The notes below the pieces were generated by a model. That model did no database searches. It worked only from the letters and a program-made list of their open reading frames with translations, and was not told the DNA's origin. From positions 6,105,001-6,169,000 of the forward strand of contig NZ_CP159992.1 of NCBI RefSeq assembly GCF_040702995.1: a stretch of DNA of 64,000 bases, read 5' to 3'. The stretch is from Paenibacillus sp. AN1007. Its GTDB lineage: Bacteria > Bacillota > Bacilli > Paenibacillales > Paenibacillaceae. Shown piece by piece: positions 25,576 to 34,539 of the stretch; positions within the stretch are counted from its first letter, which is position 1, and every line of letters starts with the position of its first letter. The position numbers and the translations under genes are program-made.

Positions 25576-25615
25576 ATTTTGTACATAATTGAGTTTACTT
25601 TGGAGGTGTGCCCGA

Positions 25616-26308
25616 ATGAAGGAAGTGTTGGACTTTGAGCTTATGCGCCAGTTTGCCAGGGAGCATGGATTGGATCAGGTGCTGGACGAGACAATGCTTG
25701 CCGAACTGCGTCTGCTGGAGGCAGACAAAGGTGAGGTGATATGTGAAAAAGGGGAGCGCCCTGAGCGCTTGTATTTTCTCGTGCAGGGCAAGCTCAAAAT
25801 TATCACAACGCTGCCAAACGGCAAGCCGCTGCTCCTTCGATTCAGCACACCGCTCGCTCTTGTCGGTGACCTGGAGCTGGTCAACGGCAAAGAAGCTAAC
25901 CATACGGTGCAGTCTGTGAATCAAAGCTTGCTGCTGGCTATCAGCTTCCGTGTGATTCAGAATGGCTATGCCGAGAATGCGAAATTTCTCTATTTTATGC
26001 TTGGTCAGGTGACCCACAAGCTGTACATGTTCTCGAATCTGTCCAGTCTGAATATGCTGTACCCTGTTGAAAGCAGGTTCGCCAGTTATTTATTATCCAT
26101 TACGGGGTTGGATGCAGCGGCCTCGGAAGAGATTCATACCTCTGAACTGACAGAGCTGGCCGATCTGCTGGGCGCCAGCTACAGGCATCTCAATCGAATC
26201 ATTCAGGATTTGTGCAGACGCGATATTATTCGCAAGGTCAGACGGAAGATCATCATTCAGAACATAGACGAGCTGCGAGAGATTGCGGGAGGCAGTATAT
26301 ACGAGTAA
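25616..26308 (+). CDS. Crp/Fnr-family transcriptional regulator (YeiL-like)
   Basis: A 230-residue regulator: a cyclic-nucleotide-binding-type beta-barrel at residues about 25-130 (KGEVICEKGERPERLYFLVQGKLKI) and a C-terminal helix-turn-helix (LTELADLLGASYRHLNRIIQDLCRRDII). There are no Fnr-type clustered cysteines, and the phosphate-binding cassette residues for cAMP are not obvious. The layout most resembles YeiL. TTTGGAGGTG lies just before ATG 25616, so the longer upstream frame is not the start. A strong terminator follows. Confidence 0.85.
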   Translation: MKEVLDFELMRQFAREHGLDQVLDETMLAELRLLEADKGEVICEKGERPERLYFLVQGKLKIITTLPNGKPLLLRFSTPLALVGDLELVNGKEANHTVQSVNQSLLLAISFRVIQNGYAENAKFLYFMLGQVTHKLYMFSNLSSLNMLYPVESRFASYLLSITGLDAAASEEIHTSELTELADLLGASYRHLNRIIQDLCRRDIIRKVRRKIIIQNIDELREIAGGSIYE

Positions 26309-26326
26309 GTGCTGCTGTGATTAAAC

Positions 26327-26362
26327 AAAAGGCACCCTTCAAAAACGTGAAGGGTGCCTTTT
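26327..26362. terminator. Strong bidirectional terminator
   Basis: AAAAGGCACCCTTCA and TGAAGGGTGCCTTTT form a perfect 15-bp stem around a 6-base loop. It ends the Crp/Fnr gene and can also serve the convergent pepT gene. Confidence 0.92.
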
Positions 26363-26438
26363 CATCCAAATCTTTGCCATTGAAGTGTATGTGTACATTA
26401 TTTTAGCTAACTTAAGCTTAAGCACAGACCCCAATCAA

Positions 26439-27677
26439 TCAGATGTTTCCCTGCTGCTCGAACAACTGTGCAATCTCTACAATAACCTTTGTGGCTTTTA
26501 CCATATTATCTACCGATACATATTCAAATTTCCCATGATAATTCTCGCCGCCAGTGAAGATGTTTGGTGTCGGCATGCCCATGTAAGAGAGCTGGGACCC
26601 GTCTGTTCCTCCCCGAATCGGACGAATCACCGGGGTAATATCCAGTCGTGTCATGGCTTCATGGGCAATATCAACGATTTGACGGACGGGCTCAATTTTC
26701 TCACGCATGTTGTAATATTGGTCGTTCATCTCGACGGAAACACTTTTCTCACCATACTTGGCCTTCAGTTTGTCCGCAATGTTTAAGAGGTTGGTTTTGC
26801 GGGCTTCGAACTTTTCCCGGTCAAAATCACGAATGATATAATGCATCTTCGTCAACTCCACATCACCCTCCATCGCAAGCAGGTGGTAGAAGCCTTCATA
26901 CCCATCTGTAGATTCAGGCGCTTCCTCTACAGGTAAATGTCCGTTCAGCTCCATCGCGATTTTAAGCGAATTCACCATCTTGCCTTTTGCCGTACCAGGA
27001 TGCACGTTTGTTCCCCGCACTGTAATTTTAGCTGCTGCTGCATTGAAACTCTCATACTCCAGTTCACCAAGCGGTCCGCCATCTACAGTATAGGCATATT
27101 TAGCGCCAAACGCGGCGACATCGAATTTGTGCGGCCCACGGCCAATCTCTTCATCTGGAGTAAAAGCAACCCGAATCTTACCATGTTTCACCTCTGGATG
27201 TTCGATCAAATAAGCCATCGCGGTCATAATCTCGGCAATGCCTGCTTTATTGTCTGCACCCAGCAGCGTTGTGCCGTCCGTGGTAATCAGAGTGTGGCCA
27301 TTGTACCCATGAAGTTCCGGAAAGTCTTTGGTAGACATAATAACATCCAGTTCCCGGTTCAATACGATATCTTCACCGTTGTAGTTCTCCACCACCTGTG
27401 GTTTCACATTCTTACCCGTAAAGTCGGTGGCCGTGTCGAGGTGAGCTAGAAAACCAATGACAGGTACATCCTTGTCCGTATTAGAAGGAAGCGTCGCCAT
27501 CACATAACCGTTCTCATCCATCGTCACTTCCTGCAATCCAATGGAGGTGCACTCCTCTACGAGTAGTTTGCCTAGTTCCAGTTGTCCTGGAGTGGAAGGG
27601 CAGGTGGCACTATTTTCATCGGATTGGGTATCCATCTGTACGTAAGTACTCAGTCTTTGAATTAATATATCTTTCAA
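26439..27677 (-). CDS. pepT: Peptidase T (tripeptide aminopeptidase)
   Basis: A 412-residue M20-family metallopeptidase that removes the N-terminal residue of tripeptides in the cytoplasm. Zinc ligands and the catalytic acid are in place: H79 and D81 in AHLDTATD, D142 in GADNKAG, the E175-E176 pair in TPDEEIGRG and D198 in VDGG. The dimerisation insert begins near residue 208 and the last ligand is in the GGENYHGKFEY region. It starts with TTG 27677, with AAAGGAG about 9 bases upstream. It is transcribed alone. Confidence 0.95.
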   Translation of the reverse strand: MKDILIQRLSTYVQMDTQSDENSATCPSTPGQLELGKLLVEECTSIGLQEVTMDENGYVMATLPSNTDKDVPVIGFLAHLDTATDFTGKNVKPQVVENYNGEDIVLNRELDVIMSTKDFPELHGYNGHTLITTDGTTLLGADNKAGIAEIMTAMAYLIEHPEVKHGKIRVAFTPDEEIGRGPHKFDVAAFGAKYAYTVDGGPLGELEYESFNAAAAKITVRGTNVHPGTAKGKMVNSLKIAMELNGHLPVEEAPESTDGYEGFYHLLAMEGDVELTKMHYIIRDFDREKFEARKTNLLNIADKLKAKYGEKSVSVEMNDQYYNMREKIEPVRQIVDIAHEAMTRLDITPVIRPIRGGTDGSQLSYMGMPTPNIFTGGENYHGKFEYVSVDNMVKATKVIVEIAQLFEQQGNI

Positions 27678-28035
27678 GTGTAATCGCTCCTTTGTGGGTA
27701 ATATATACGTTACAAGCGGTGTATCAGGCAGTACATGTCCAGCTTTGCTGTCCGTTCCAATCTCGATCAGAATGCTGATCCTTCAGAATGAATGTGTGCA
27801 CTTCGCCCGGGATCATAAAGCTGCCTGAGTCTGAAGCGTATCTGCTGGATATTTCTTCCGCCGGATCTGTAATAACATCATATCACGTTTTGAACTGATT
27901 TCGAGAACGGGATGCATTTGGTGGGTATATACTTCGGTCAGGAAGGATGCCGATGGAAGGGCACTAAAAAGTGCGTACTTTGAATTTCAGAGCCTCAGGT
28001 TCATAATAGCTATGAAGAAAGGATGTGTTCAGATC
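27678..28035. other. Intergenic, no gene seen
   Basis: A 358-bp divergent gap between pepT and the tautomerase gene. A 54-codon minus-strand frame (about 27730-27890) has no start with a ribosome binding site. I see no convincing promoter or riboswitch. Confidence 0.4.
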
Positions 28036-28233
28036 ATGCCATTTATTACGGTGAAAATGCTGGAAGGCAAAACAAAAGAGCAGAAACGTCAGTTGATCGA
28101 GCGAATGACCGAAGCTGCCTGTGAGACACTGGGTGTGGAAGCGAGCAGGGTTTTTATTTTCATAGAGGATCTGGAGAAAGATAACTACGGCAAAAACGGC
28201 AAGATGTTCTCGGATCTGGATGAAAATGGATGA
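28036..28233 (+). CDS. 4-oxalocrotonate tautomerase family protein
   Basis: A 65-residue protein. I start at ATG 28036 because it places Pro directly after Met (MPFITVKML); the free N-terminal proline is the catalytic base of this family after Met removal. AAAGGATG lies about 11 bases upstream. The rest shows the family pattern: EGKTKEQKRQLIERMTEA, then VFIFIEDLEKDNYGKNG. Subunits of this size assemble as hexamers. The old-yellow-enzyme gene follows about 110 bp later, but no aromatic degradation genes are near, so the substrate is unknown. Confidence 0.88.
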   Translation: MPFITVKMLEGKTKEQKRQLIERMTEAACETLGVEASRVFIFIEDLEKDNYGKNGKMFSDLDENG

Positions 28234-28342
28234 ATAGATAGATGGTTAGCTTAACAGTAATTTGATACAGCCTTAGTTACATGTGACCGAACATGATGAC
28301 CATGCTGCTGATATAGAACAAGAATAGGAGTTGTATGAAACG

Positions 28343-29377
28343 ATGACAGAGCAATTATTTTCACCTTACGAATTCAAAAGTCTGCAGCTGCAAAATCGTG
28401 TCGTGATGGCACCGATGTGCCAATATTCAGTTACGGCCAAGGATGGTATCCCGAATGATTGGCATCAGGTTCACTATGTCAGCCGTGCAGTTGGCGGAAC
28501 AGGACTCATTATTATTGAGATGACAGACGTTGATCCGGATGGACGGATTACAGACAATGATTTGGGTATCTGGTCCGATGAGCATATCCCGGCCTTCACC
28601 AAGCTGGTAGACGGAATGCATGCATACGGCTCCAAAGTGGCCATCCAGATCGCACATGCAGGTCGTAAAGCTGAAGATGCACCGCAGCCGGTTGCTCCAT
28701 CCGTGGTAACGTTCCCCGGAGAAACCTATAAGGAGCCGCGTGCGTTAACCACCGAAGAAGCGGAAGCCATGGTACAGAAGTTTGCGGATGGCGTGCGTCG
28801 TGCAGTTCAGGCGGGTGTGGATGCGATCGAGCTTCACGGTGCACACGGATATTTGATCCACCAATTCCATTCCCCCTTGATGAATCATCGCGAGGATGTG
28901 TATGGTCAGGATCTGTCTCGTTTCGGTGCAGACGTCATTCGTGCGGTGAAAAAAGAAATGCCTGCAGATATGCCGCTGATCATGCGAATCTCTGCTGTGG
29001 AATATGCGGATGGCGGATATGATATCGATCATACCCTTCGGCTTGGACGTGCCTATAAGGAGGCTGGCGTGGACATGTTCCATATCAGCTCCGGCGGTGA
29101 AGCACCATCGGGTCAGCATAAGCCGGGGAACTATCCGGGGTATCAGGTTCCATTTGCCCGTCGTTTCCGCGAAGAACTGAACGTACCCGTGATTGCTGTA
29201 GGCATGCTGGAGGGTGCGGCGCTGGCACAGGCTGTCATCGGCAATGGGGATGCCGATTTGGTTGCAATAGGTCGGGGCATGCTTCGGGACCCATACTGGG
29301 CTAACCATGCAGCACTTGAGCTGGGTGTGAGCAAGGAGCATGCAGCGATTGCTGCGCAGTATTCCCGCGGATACTAA
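28343..29377 (+). CDS. namA: NADPH dehydrogenase, old yellow enzyme family (YqjM-like)
   Basis: A 344-residue FMN flavoprotein that reduces activated C=C bonds with NADPH. It is of the thermophilic-like/YqjM subclass: C26 and Y28 in MAPMCQYSV tune the flavin, the substrate-binding His pair is in HGAHGYLIHQF, and the FMN-phosphate loop is near the C-terminus (GDADLVAIGRGMLRDPYW). I start at ATG 28343 (MTEQLF), 12 bases after AGGAG; the in-frame TTG at 28331 touches the Shine-Dalgarno sequence. It may be involved in detoxifying electrophiles. Confidence 0.92.
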   Translation: MTEQLFSPYEFKSLQLQNRVVMAPMCQYSVTAKDGIPNDWHQVHYVSRAVGGTGLIIIEMTDVDPDGRITDNDLGIWSDEHIPAFTKLVDGMHAYGSKVAIQIAHAGRKAEDAPQPVAPSVVTFPGETYKEPRALTTEEAEAMVQKFADGVRRAVQAGVDAIELHGAHGYLIHQFHSPLMNHREDVYGQDLSRFGADVIRAVKKEMPADMPLIMRISAVEYADGGYDIDHTLRLGRAYKEAGVDMFHISSGGEAPSGQHKPGNYPGYQVPFARRFREELNVPVIAVGMLEGAALAQAVIGNGDADLVAIGRGMLRDPYWANHAALELGVSKEHAAIAAQYSRGY

Positions 29378-29478
29378 GCCAGAGTGGAGTGAATTGTAAA
29401 TTATGAAGTGTTTTGAAACGTAAAGGGAGCTTGACCTCAAGGAGTAGTGGGCATCGGAATGCAGCAGATACTTTTGTT

Positions 29479-29509
29479 GAAGGGATCATTTCATAAATGA
29501 TCCCTTTCG
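29479..29509. terminator. Terminator after the namA-like gene
   Basis: AAGGGATCATTT and AAATGATCCCTT form a perfect 12-bp stem with a 4-base loop, followed by TCG. Confidence 0.85.
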
Positions 29510-29650
29510 TTTATGTCATTTGATTGACTTAAAGATCTGAAGTCAATTGAGGCATATAATTAGATGAACCAGTATAGGAGATGCGATTCAAATACAAGTC
29601 TGCATCTCAGTCTGTACGGCTGGCCAATAGCAAGCATAAGACTCGCTTAA

Positions 29651-30418
29651 TTATACTTTTCGTGCTGCTTCGAATACGAACTTCTGGCTGGCCTTTGTAG
29701 GAGCTTGTCCAGGCTTGAAATCTGCATAGATCTCAATGTTGGCGAACCCGATCTTCTCCAAAATCAGACGAAGCTCCTCCACACCGTACCAACGCAGTGT
29801 GAGCTCCTGCAGCTCTGTGCCGACAAGACTGCCCTGATGCCACTGTTCGTAGCGAATCAGACTGGTTTTGTATTGGTGCAGCAGATTGATTTCGGTCGTT
29901 TTCACTTCAATGGTTATCGTGTCGCCATCGGGTAAGCGGACAGTTGAAGTTTCAACTGCAGCGGGCTGGGTAATGTCTGGCAAAAACAGATCAAAGATCA
30001 GCCTGCCCCCGGGTTCCAGGTGATCGTATAAATTCTGAAGCGCCTTAATTGAAGCGCAGCGGTCCTGAATAAGCATCAGCGAGCCGCCTGGAATAATTAT
30101 GGCTTCATAATGATAGGGAAGACGTAAGGTCTCAAGATCGGCCTCGAACAGCTCAGGCGTAGGCAGTGCGCGTTCGGCGCATCGGGCAAGGCAGGATTGA
30201 ATCATCGCTTTGGAATAATCAATTCCGTCCACCTGCAGGCCTGCTTCGAGCAGTGGAATGAGCATTCGTCCTGAACCTGACATTGCTTCAAGTATGCGTC
30301 CACTGCACTGCTGCAGCAGATTGCCGTAAAATTCAATATCGCCTCCCAAGGAATGCCCGACAGGCTTGGTTATATCGTATACCTTGGTGCATAAGGGACC
30401 GTAGTAACTGAATGACAT
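29651..30418 (-). CDS. Class I SAM-dependent methyltransferase
   Basis: A 255-residue protein with the Rossmann methyltransferase fold: motif I is EAMSGSGRMLIPLLEAG, the acidic end of beta-2 is VDGIDYS, and later come EADLETLRLPY, IIIPGGSLMLI and LEPGGRLIFDLFLP. The degenerate motif I (SGSGR instead of GxGxG) is common in the Methyltransf_25 group. I choose ATG 30418 with GTGGAGGA upstream; starting at the GTG of that site would use the ribosome binding site as coding sequence. The substrate is not indicated. It is divergent from the AHSA1 gene. Confidence 0.85.
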   Translation of the reverse strand: MSFSYYGPLCTKVYDITKPVGHSLGGDIEFYGNLLQQCSGRILEAMSGSGRMLIPLLEAGLQVDGIDYSKAMIQSCLARCAERALPTPELFEADLETLRLPYHYEAIIIPGGSLMLIQDRCASIKALQNLYDHLEPGGRLIFDLFLPDITQPAAVETSTVRLPDGDTITIEVKTTEINLLHQYKTSLIRYEQWHQGSLVGTELQELTLRWYGVEELRLILEKIGFANIEIYADFKPGQAPTKASQKFVFEAARKV

Positions 30419-30613
30419 CGTATATTGTTCCTCCACATAGTCAGATGTTTGAAACGGGAATGTGGAAGGTAAAGCTGAGCGGTGCTATCCCTTCCGGCAG
30501 CGGTGTTTGGAAATGGATTTATCAGAGCAGACTATCATAGGAATCACACACCTTATATGTAAGATGAACCCATTATAGGTTAAATTTAAAAATAGTGTCA
30601 AGGAGGCGGTAAC

Positions 30614-31033
30614 ATGGAATCATCATCAACGGCATTGCCGGATATTCAGGAAGAGCTTGTACTATTGGCGTCTGTGGAAAAGGTATGGAATAAAGTCTCG
30701 ACAGCGGAAGGCCTGGAATCATGGTTTATGCCCAGTAATCTGGAGCCGGTCGAAGGCCATGAATTTATACTGGAGGCAGGACCATTTGGACAATCTCCCT
30801 GCCAAGTGATCGAACTGCGGCCGCAGGAGAAGCTGGCTTTTCGCTGGGGTAAAGACTGGACATTAACATTCAAGCTTGCTGAACAAGCTGAGGGCACCCA
30901 TTTTACCTTAGTTCACAGCGGCTGGGATGCCGACAAACTGACTGAATTCGGACAGGCGCACGCATTAATTCGCGAACGTATGGCCCAAGGCTGGTCTGGT
31001 CTTGTACAGAAGCTTGCCCAAGTCGTTAAATAG
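30614..31033 (+). CDS. SRPBCC/AHSA1-family protein
   Basis: A 139-residue protein of the START-like superfamily: N-terminal strand and helices (VLLASVEKVWNKVSTAEGLESWFMP), then beta strands (VIELRPQEKLAFRWG, GTHFTLVHSGW) and a long C-terminal helix. Such proteins bind small hydrophobic ligands or act as ATPase activators of Hsp90-like partners. AAGGAGG lies 8 bases before ATG 30614. No partner is evident. A terminator follows at 31087. Confidence 0.87.
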   Translation: MESSSTALPDIQEELVLLASVEKVWNKVSTAEGLESWFMPSNLEPVEGHEFILEAGPFGQSPCQVIELRPQEKLAFRWGKDWTLTFKLAEQAEGTHFTLVHSGWDADKLTEFGQAHALIRERMAQGWSGLVQKLAQVVK

Positions 31034-31086
31034 AGACGATCTTTTGAAAAAGACCGCAGGAAATAGATTCCTGCACAATCAACTGA

Positions 31087-31137
31087 CCCCGGGTTTCTCC
31101 CCAGTTTTATCTGGCGGAGACAGCTCCGGGGCTTTTT
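31087..31137 (+). terminator. Terminator after the AHSA1 gene
   Basis: CCCCGG pairs with CCGGGG; CTCC with GGAG; CCAG with CTGG, nested in one hairpin, followed by CTTTTT. Confidence 0.85.
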
Positions 31138-31314
31138 CTGCTGCAGCAGATCCATAGTAATGACTGCATCGTCTCCCATTTTGACGAAAAAAAAGGAATC
31201 CAAACGGGTCATGAACTATTTCCGTGAGCAGCGGAAACGTGTAACATGGAATCATAGGAATAAATCGACAAAAATTGACGTCTCTCGCTGTTTGAGGATG
31301 GAAGGAATACATAG

Positions 31315-34300
31315 ATGAGAAAACACTGGATCATGCTGACGTTAAGCTTTATATGCGTTGTGCTGCTCCCGCTGGGATGGATTGCTCAGACGTGGATCAG
31401 CGAGCGAAACAATCCACAAGTTAAAGATGGACGTATAGATCTGCGTCAATGGGATTTCAGCCAAGAGGGAGCAGCGCCGCTGAATGGCGTTTGGGAATTC
31501 TATCCTCATAAGCTGCTGGGTCCGGGAGATTTTACACCGGATATGTCGGGGCGAAGGCCGTTGTCCACTCCCTTAAATATTCAGGTTCCGTCCAGATGGA
31601 ACACATCGCTTGGACAGGCTCATGGATATGGTACCTATCATCTGCAGGTGAGGCTCACTCCCCAGCAGATGAAAAACCGCTTTGGCATCCGGACGCAGAA
31701 TATACGAATGTCTCATCGCATTTTTATTAACGGAACGCTTATTGGGGGTACGGGCGTGCCTGGCGTATCCAAGGACTCCGACACTCAGATGAATCTGCCC
31801 TTCACAGGGTTCACATCCCTTGAGGGAGATACAGCTGACATTGTCATTCAGGTATCCAATTACAGCTATTCTTCCGGAGGTATTGTAGCGCCCGTTCTAT
31901 TTGGGGATGAGCGCAGTATCTTTCGAAGCCAGCAGCTGGACTGGTTCAAAGACCTGATGACACTATTCGGATTTATTCTGCCGGCCATTTTTTTCCTGAT
32001 GCTGTTCAGGCTGAGGCGCAGTGAGAAGGAACTTCAATTTCTGGGGTTGTTCAGTCTCTCGGGTGCATTATATGCCGTCACGCATGGAGAGAAGCTGCTC
32101 GCCACATTTGTGCCGCTGCTGACACATAATGAGCTGCTTCGTCTGCAGCTTCTAAGCGGAGCCTTCGCCTATTACTTCCTGCTTCGGTACTTGGCTGCGT
32201 TAGTGCCGGGTGCTGTCCACGGATGGTTTGTTCGACTGGGTCTGGTGCTGCTTGTCATACAGACCCTTATAGGCGTCATTCTTCCACCAGCGTTGTTCTC
32301 AACCCTTGAACTTCCAATGCTGATCATCTCTTTTACTGTGATGATCTATGCGATACGCACCATGATTCATTGGTCGCGTAAACGTACAGAAGACAGCCAT
32401 TTTGCACTGGTTGGCCTGATGAGCATAATGATGGTGGTCATCCTGCATACCATCGGAGCATTTGTGGCGGTTGACACTGCCTTTCTCGCACTGCTTGAGC
32501 TGCTGTTATTTGTATTAATCCAGATGGTTGTCACAGCTATTCGCTTTGCGCAGTCGTTCCGTGATGTGGAAGCTCTGTCAGAGCGCTTGCTGGTGATCGA
32601 CAGCCTGAAGGATGAATTTATGGCGAATACATCGCATGAGCTGAGGACACCGCTGCATGGCATCATTAACATTGCCGAATCTATGCTGGAGGGAGCTGCA
32701 GGTGCAGTGAATCCAAAACAAGCCAAAAATCTGTCCATGATCACGTCAACGGGAAAACGGTTATCGCTGCTGGTCAATGACATTCTGGACTTCTCCAAAT
32801 TGAAAAATAGGGAGATTGAATTGAAGCGGGTCCCTGTTGATCTGGAGTCGGTCGCGCGAACTGTAGTTGAGGTATCCGGGTTTACGTATGAGGATAAACC
32901 CGTCGTATTGGTACAGCAGTGGCCTGATCCACTGCCGCTGGTGGAAGCCGATGAAGATCGACTTCGGCAGATTCTTTATAACCTGCTGGGTAATGCTTAC
33001 AAATATACAGAACATGGTGAAATTCGGCTGTCTGCTTCTGTTGAAGGAGATACGGTCAGGGTATCTGTTGCCGATACTGGTGTGGGTATCGCACCAGAAA
33101 GACTTGAAGATATTTTTCAATCCTACGAGCAGGCGAATGGAACGATGGAAAGGTCTTACGAAGGAACCGGACTGGGACTCAGCATTACGAAAAAACTTGT
33201 GGAGCTGGGGGATGGAGAGATTGGGGTTGAATCAGAGCCGGGTGTGGGATCAACGTTTTATTTCACCCTGCCGATCGTGAAGCTCCCGCTGCTGCAGGAA
33301 CAGACGAATCCCGTTCCGGCACGTTACGTAACGGCGCAGGCGAAGAAGGCAAGTGAGGATATCGCAAATGACCTGGACCCATTGAGTTCATTACAAGAAC
33401 AGGACGAGAACCAGGAAGGGGAGCATACCATTCTGATTGTGGATGATGACCCTGTGAACCGACATGTACTCTTGAGCCTGCTGTCCACGGAACGATACCG
33501 CGTACTTGCAGCAGACAGCGGTTTCAAAGCTGTGGAGCTGTACGAACAGAATCCGTCCATCGGTCTGGTTATTACAGACTGGATGATGCCCAAAATGTCC
33601 GGGCTGGAGCTCTGCCGCAAACTGCGGGAGCATCGTTCGTTGTCCGAGCTTCCGATTCTTATGCTGACTGCTCGTGGATTACCCGAAGATATCCGGCATG
33701 GTTTTGAAGCGGGAGCGAATGACTTTCTGAGTAAACCGGTAGATGCAGGTGAATTGCGGGCAAGAGTTCGAACCTTGATTGAGCTGCGCACTTCTGTGCA
33801 GGATACGATTCGGACCGAAATGGCCTTTCTTCAAGCACAGATCAAACCTCATTTTCTCTATAATGCACTGAATGTAATTATTTCCACATGTGCTGTGGAC
33901 CCCGACAAGGCAACGGATCTGCTAATTGAATTGAGCCATTACCTGCGAGGGAGCTTTGACTTTCACAACAGAGATCAGCTGGTGCCTCTGTACAAAGAGC
34001 TTGAATTGGTAGAGTCCTATGTTCATCTGGAACAAGCCAGATTTGAAGACCGGCTCGTCGTCAAGATTGAAGTACAGCCGGATATTCGGTTATTTCTGCC
34101 GCCTCTTACCATTCAGCCGCTTGTAGAGAATGCCATCCGTCATGGAGTTATGGAGAGAGCAGCCGGCGGTACGGTGCGGCTTCATATATATCAGGAAGCC
34201 GAAGATGTCATTGTTCGGGTGCAGGATGATGGTGTTGGTATTCCTCCTGAACGTATGGCTCAGGTAAAATCAGGCCGGACCGAAGGTCCAGGAGGGGTTG

Positions 34301-34428
34301 GATTGCAGAATATCAATCGCCGTCTTGTGTCGCTCTATGGACAGGGACTGGACATTCAAAGTCATGTGGGAAGCGGTACACAAATCCAATTTCGGATTCC
34401 GCTGAATCAGGTTCATCATTTTGCATGA
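31315..34428 (+). CDS. 7TM-DISM hybrid sensor with two histidine kinase modules
   Basis: A 1037-residue membrane sensor. Order: membrane segment at 7-26; extracellular beta-rich 7TMR-DISM-type sensory domain (about 40-205); seven transmembrane segments (about 210-410); HisKA with H441 in NTSHELRTPLHGI; HATPase with NLLGNAYKY, DTGVGI and GTGLGLSI (to 655); receiver with D755 in LVITDWMMPKMSG and K807; then a second LytS-type HisK module with H846 in QAQIKPHFLYNAL and its own ATPase (QPLVENAIRHG, GGVGLQNINRR). Two kinase types in one chain, linked by a receiver, suggest an internal phosphorelay. The REC-BTAD regulator gene follows 111 bp later and is the likely partner. The signal, perhaps a carbohydrate, is unknown. 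Confidence 0.9.
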   Translation: MRKHWIMLTLSFICVVLLPLGWIAQTWISERNNPQVKDGRIDLRQWDFSQEGAAPLNGVWEFYPHKLLGPGDFTPDMSGRRPLSTPLNIQVPSRWNTSLGQAHGYGTYHLQVRLTPQQMKNRFGIRTQNIRMSHRIFINGTLIGGTGVPGVSKDSDTQMNLPFTGFTSLEGDTADIVIQVSNYSYSSGGIVAPVLFGDERSIFRSQQLDWFKDLMTLFGFILPAIFFLMLFRLRRSEKELQFLGLFSLSGALYAVTHGEKLLATFVPLLTHNELLRLQLLSGAFAYYFLLRYLAALVPGAVHGWFVRLGLVLLVIQTLIGVILPPALFSTLELPMLIISFTVMIYAIRTMIHWSRKRTEDSHFALVGLMSIMMVVILHTIGAFVAVDTAFLALLELLLFVLIQMVVTAIRFAQSFRDVEALSERLLVIDSLKDEFMANTSHELRTPLHGIINIAESMLEGAAGAVNPKQAKNLSMITSTGKRLSLLVNDILDFSKLKNREIELKRVPVDLESVARTVVEVSGFTYEDKPVVLVQQWPDPLPLVEADEDRLRQILYNLLGNAYKYTEHGEIRLSASVEGDTVRVSVADTGVGIAPERLEDIFQSYEQANGTMERSYEGTGLGLSITKKLVELGDGEIGVESEPGVGSTFYFTLPIVKLPLLQEQTNPVPARYVTAQAKKASEDIANDLDPLSSLQEQDENQEGEHTILIVDDDPVNRHVLLSLLSTERYRVLAADSGFKAVELYEQNPSIGLVITDWMMPKMSGLELCRKLREHRSLSELPILMLTARGLPEDIRHGFEAGANDFLSKPVDAGELRARVRTLIELRTSVQDTIRTEMAFLQAQIKPHFLYNALNVIISTCAVDPDKATDLLIELSHYLRGSFDFHNRDQLVPLYKELELVESYVHLEQARFEDRLVVKIEVQPDIRLFLPPLTIQPLVENAIRHGVMERAAGGTVRLHIYQEAEDVIVRVQDDGVGIPPERMAQVKSGRTEGPGGVGLQNINRRLVSLYGQGLDIQSHVGSGTQIQFRIPLNQVHHFA

Positions 34429-34539
34429 TAAATTTAGAATGCAGTGTTATCTGGGTAATTGTGGTTAACATACGAATAAGCGGATGCCGATATAGTGTGT
34501 GTCCATATTGAATCTCTCATGGCAGGAGGTTGAGAAACG

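Noticed and set aside
27730..27890. Minus-strand 54-codon frame containing GSFMIPGEVHTFIL
   Set aside because: It is bounded by stops, lacks a start codon with a ribosome binding site, and I could not match it to a family; at most a gene remnant.
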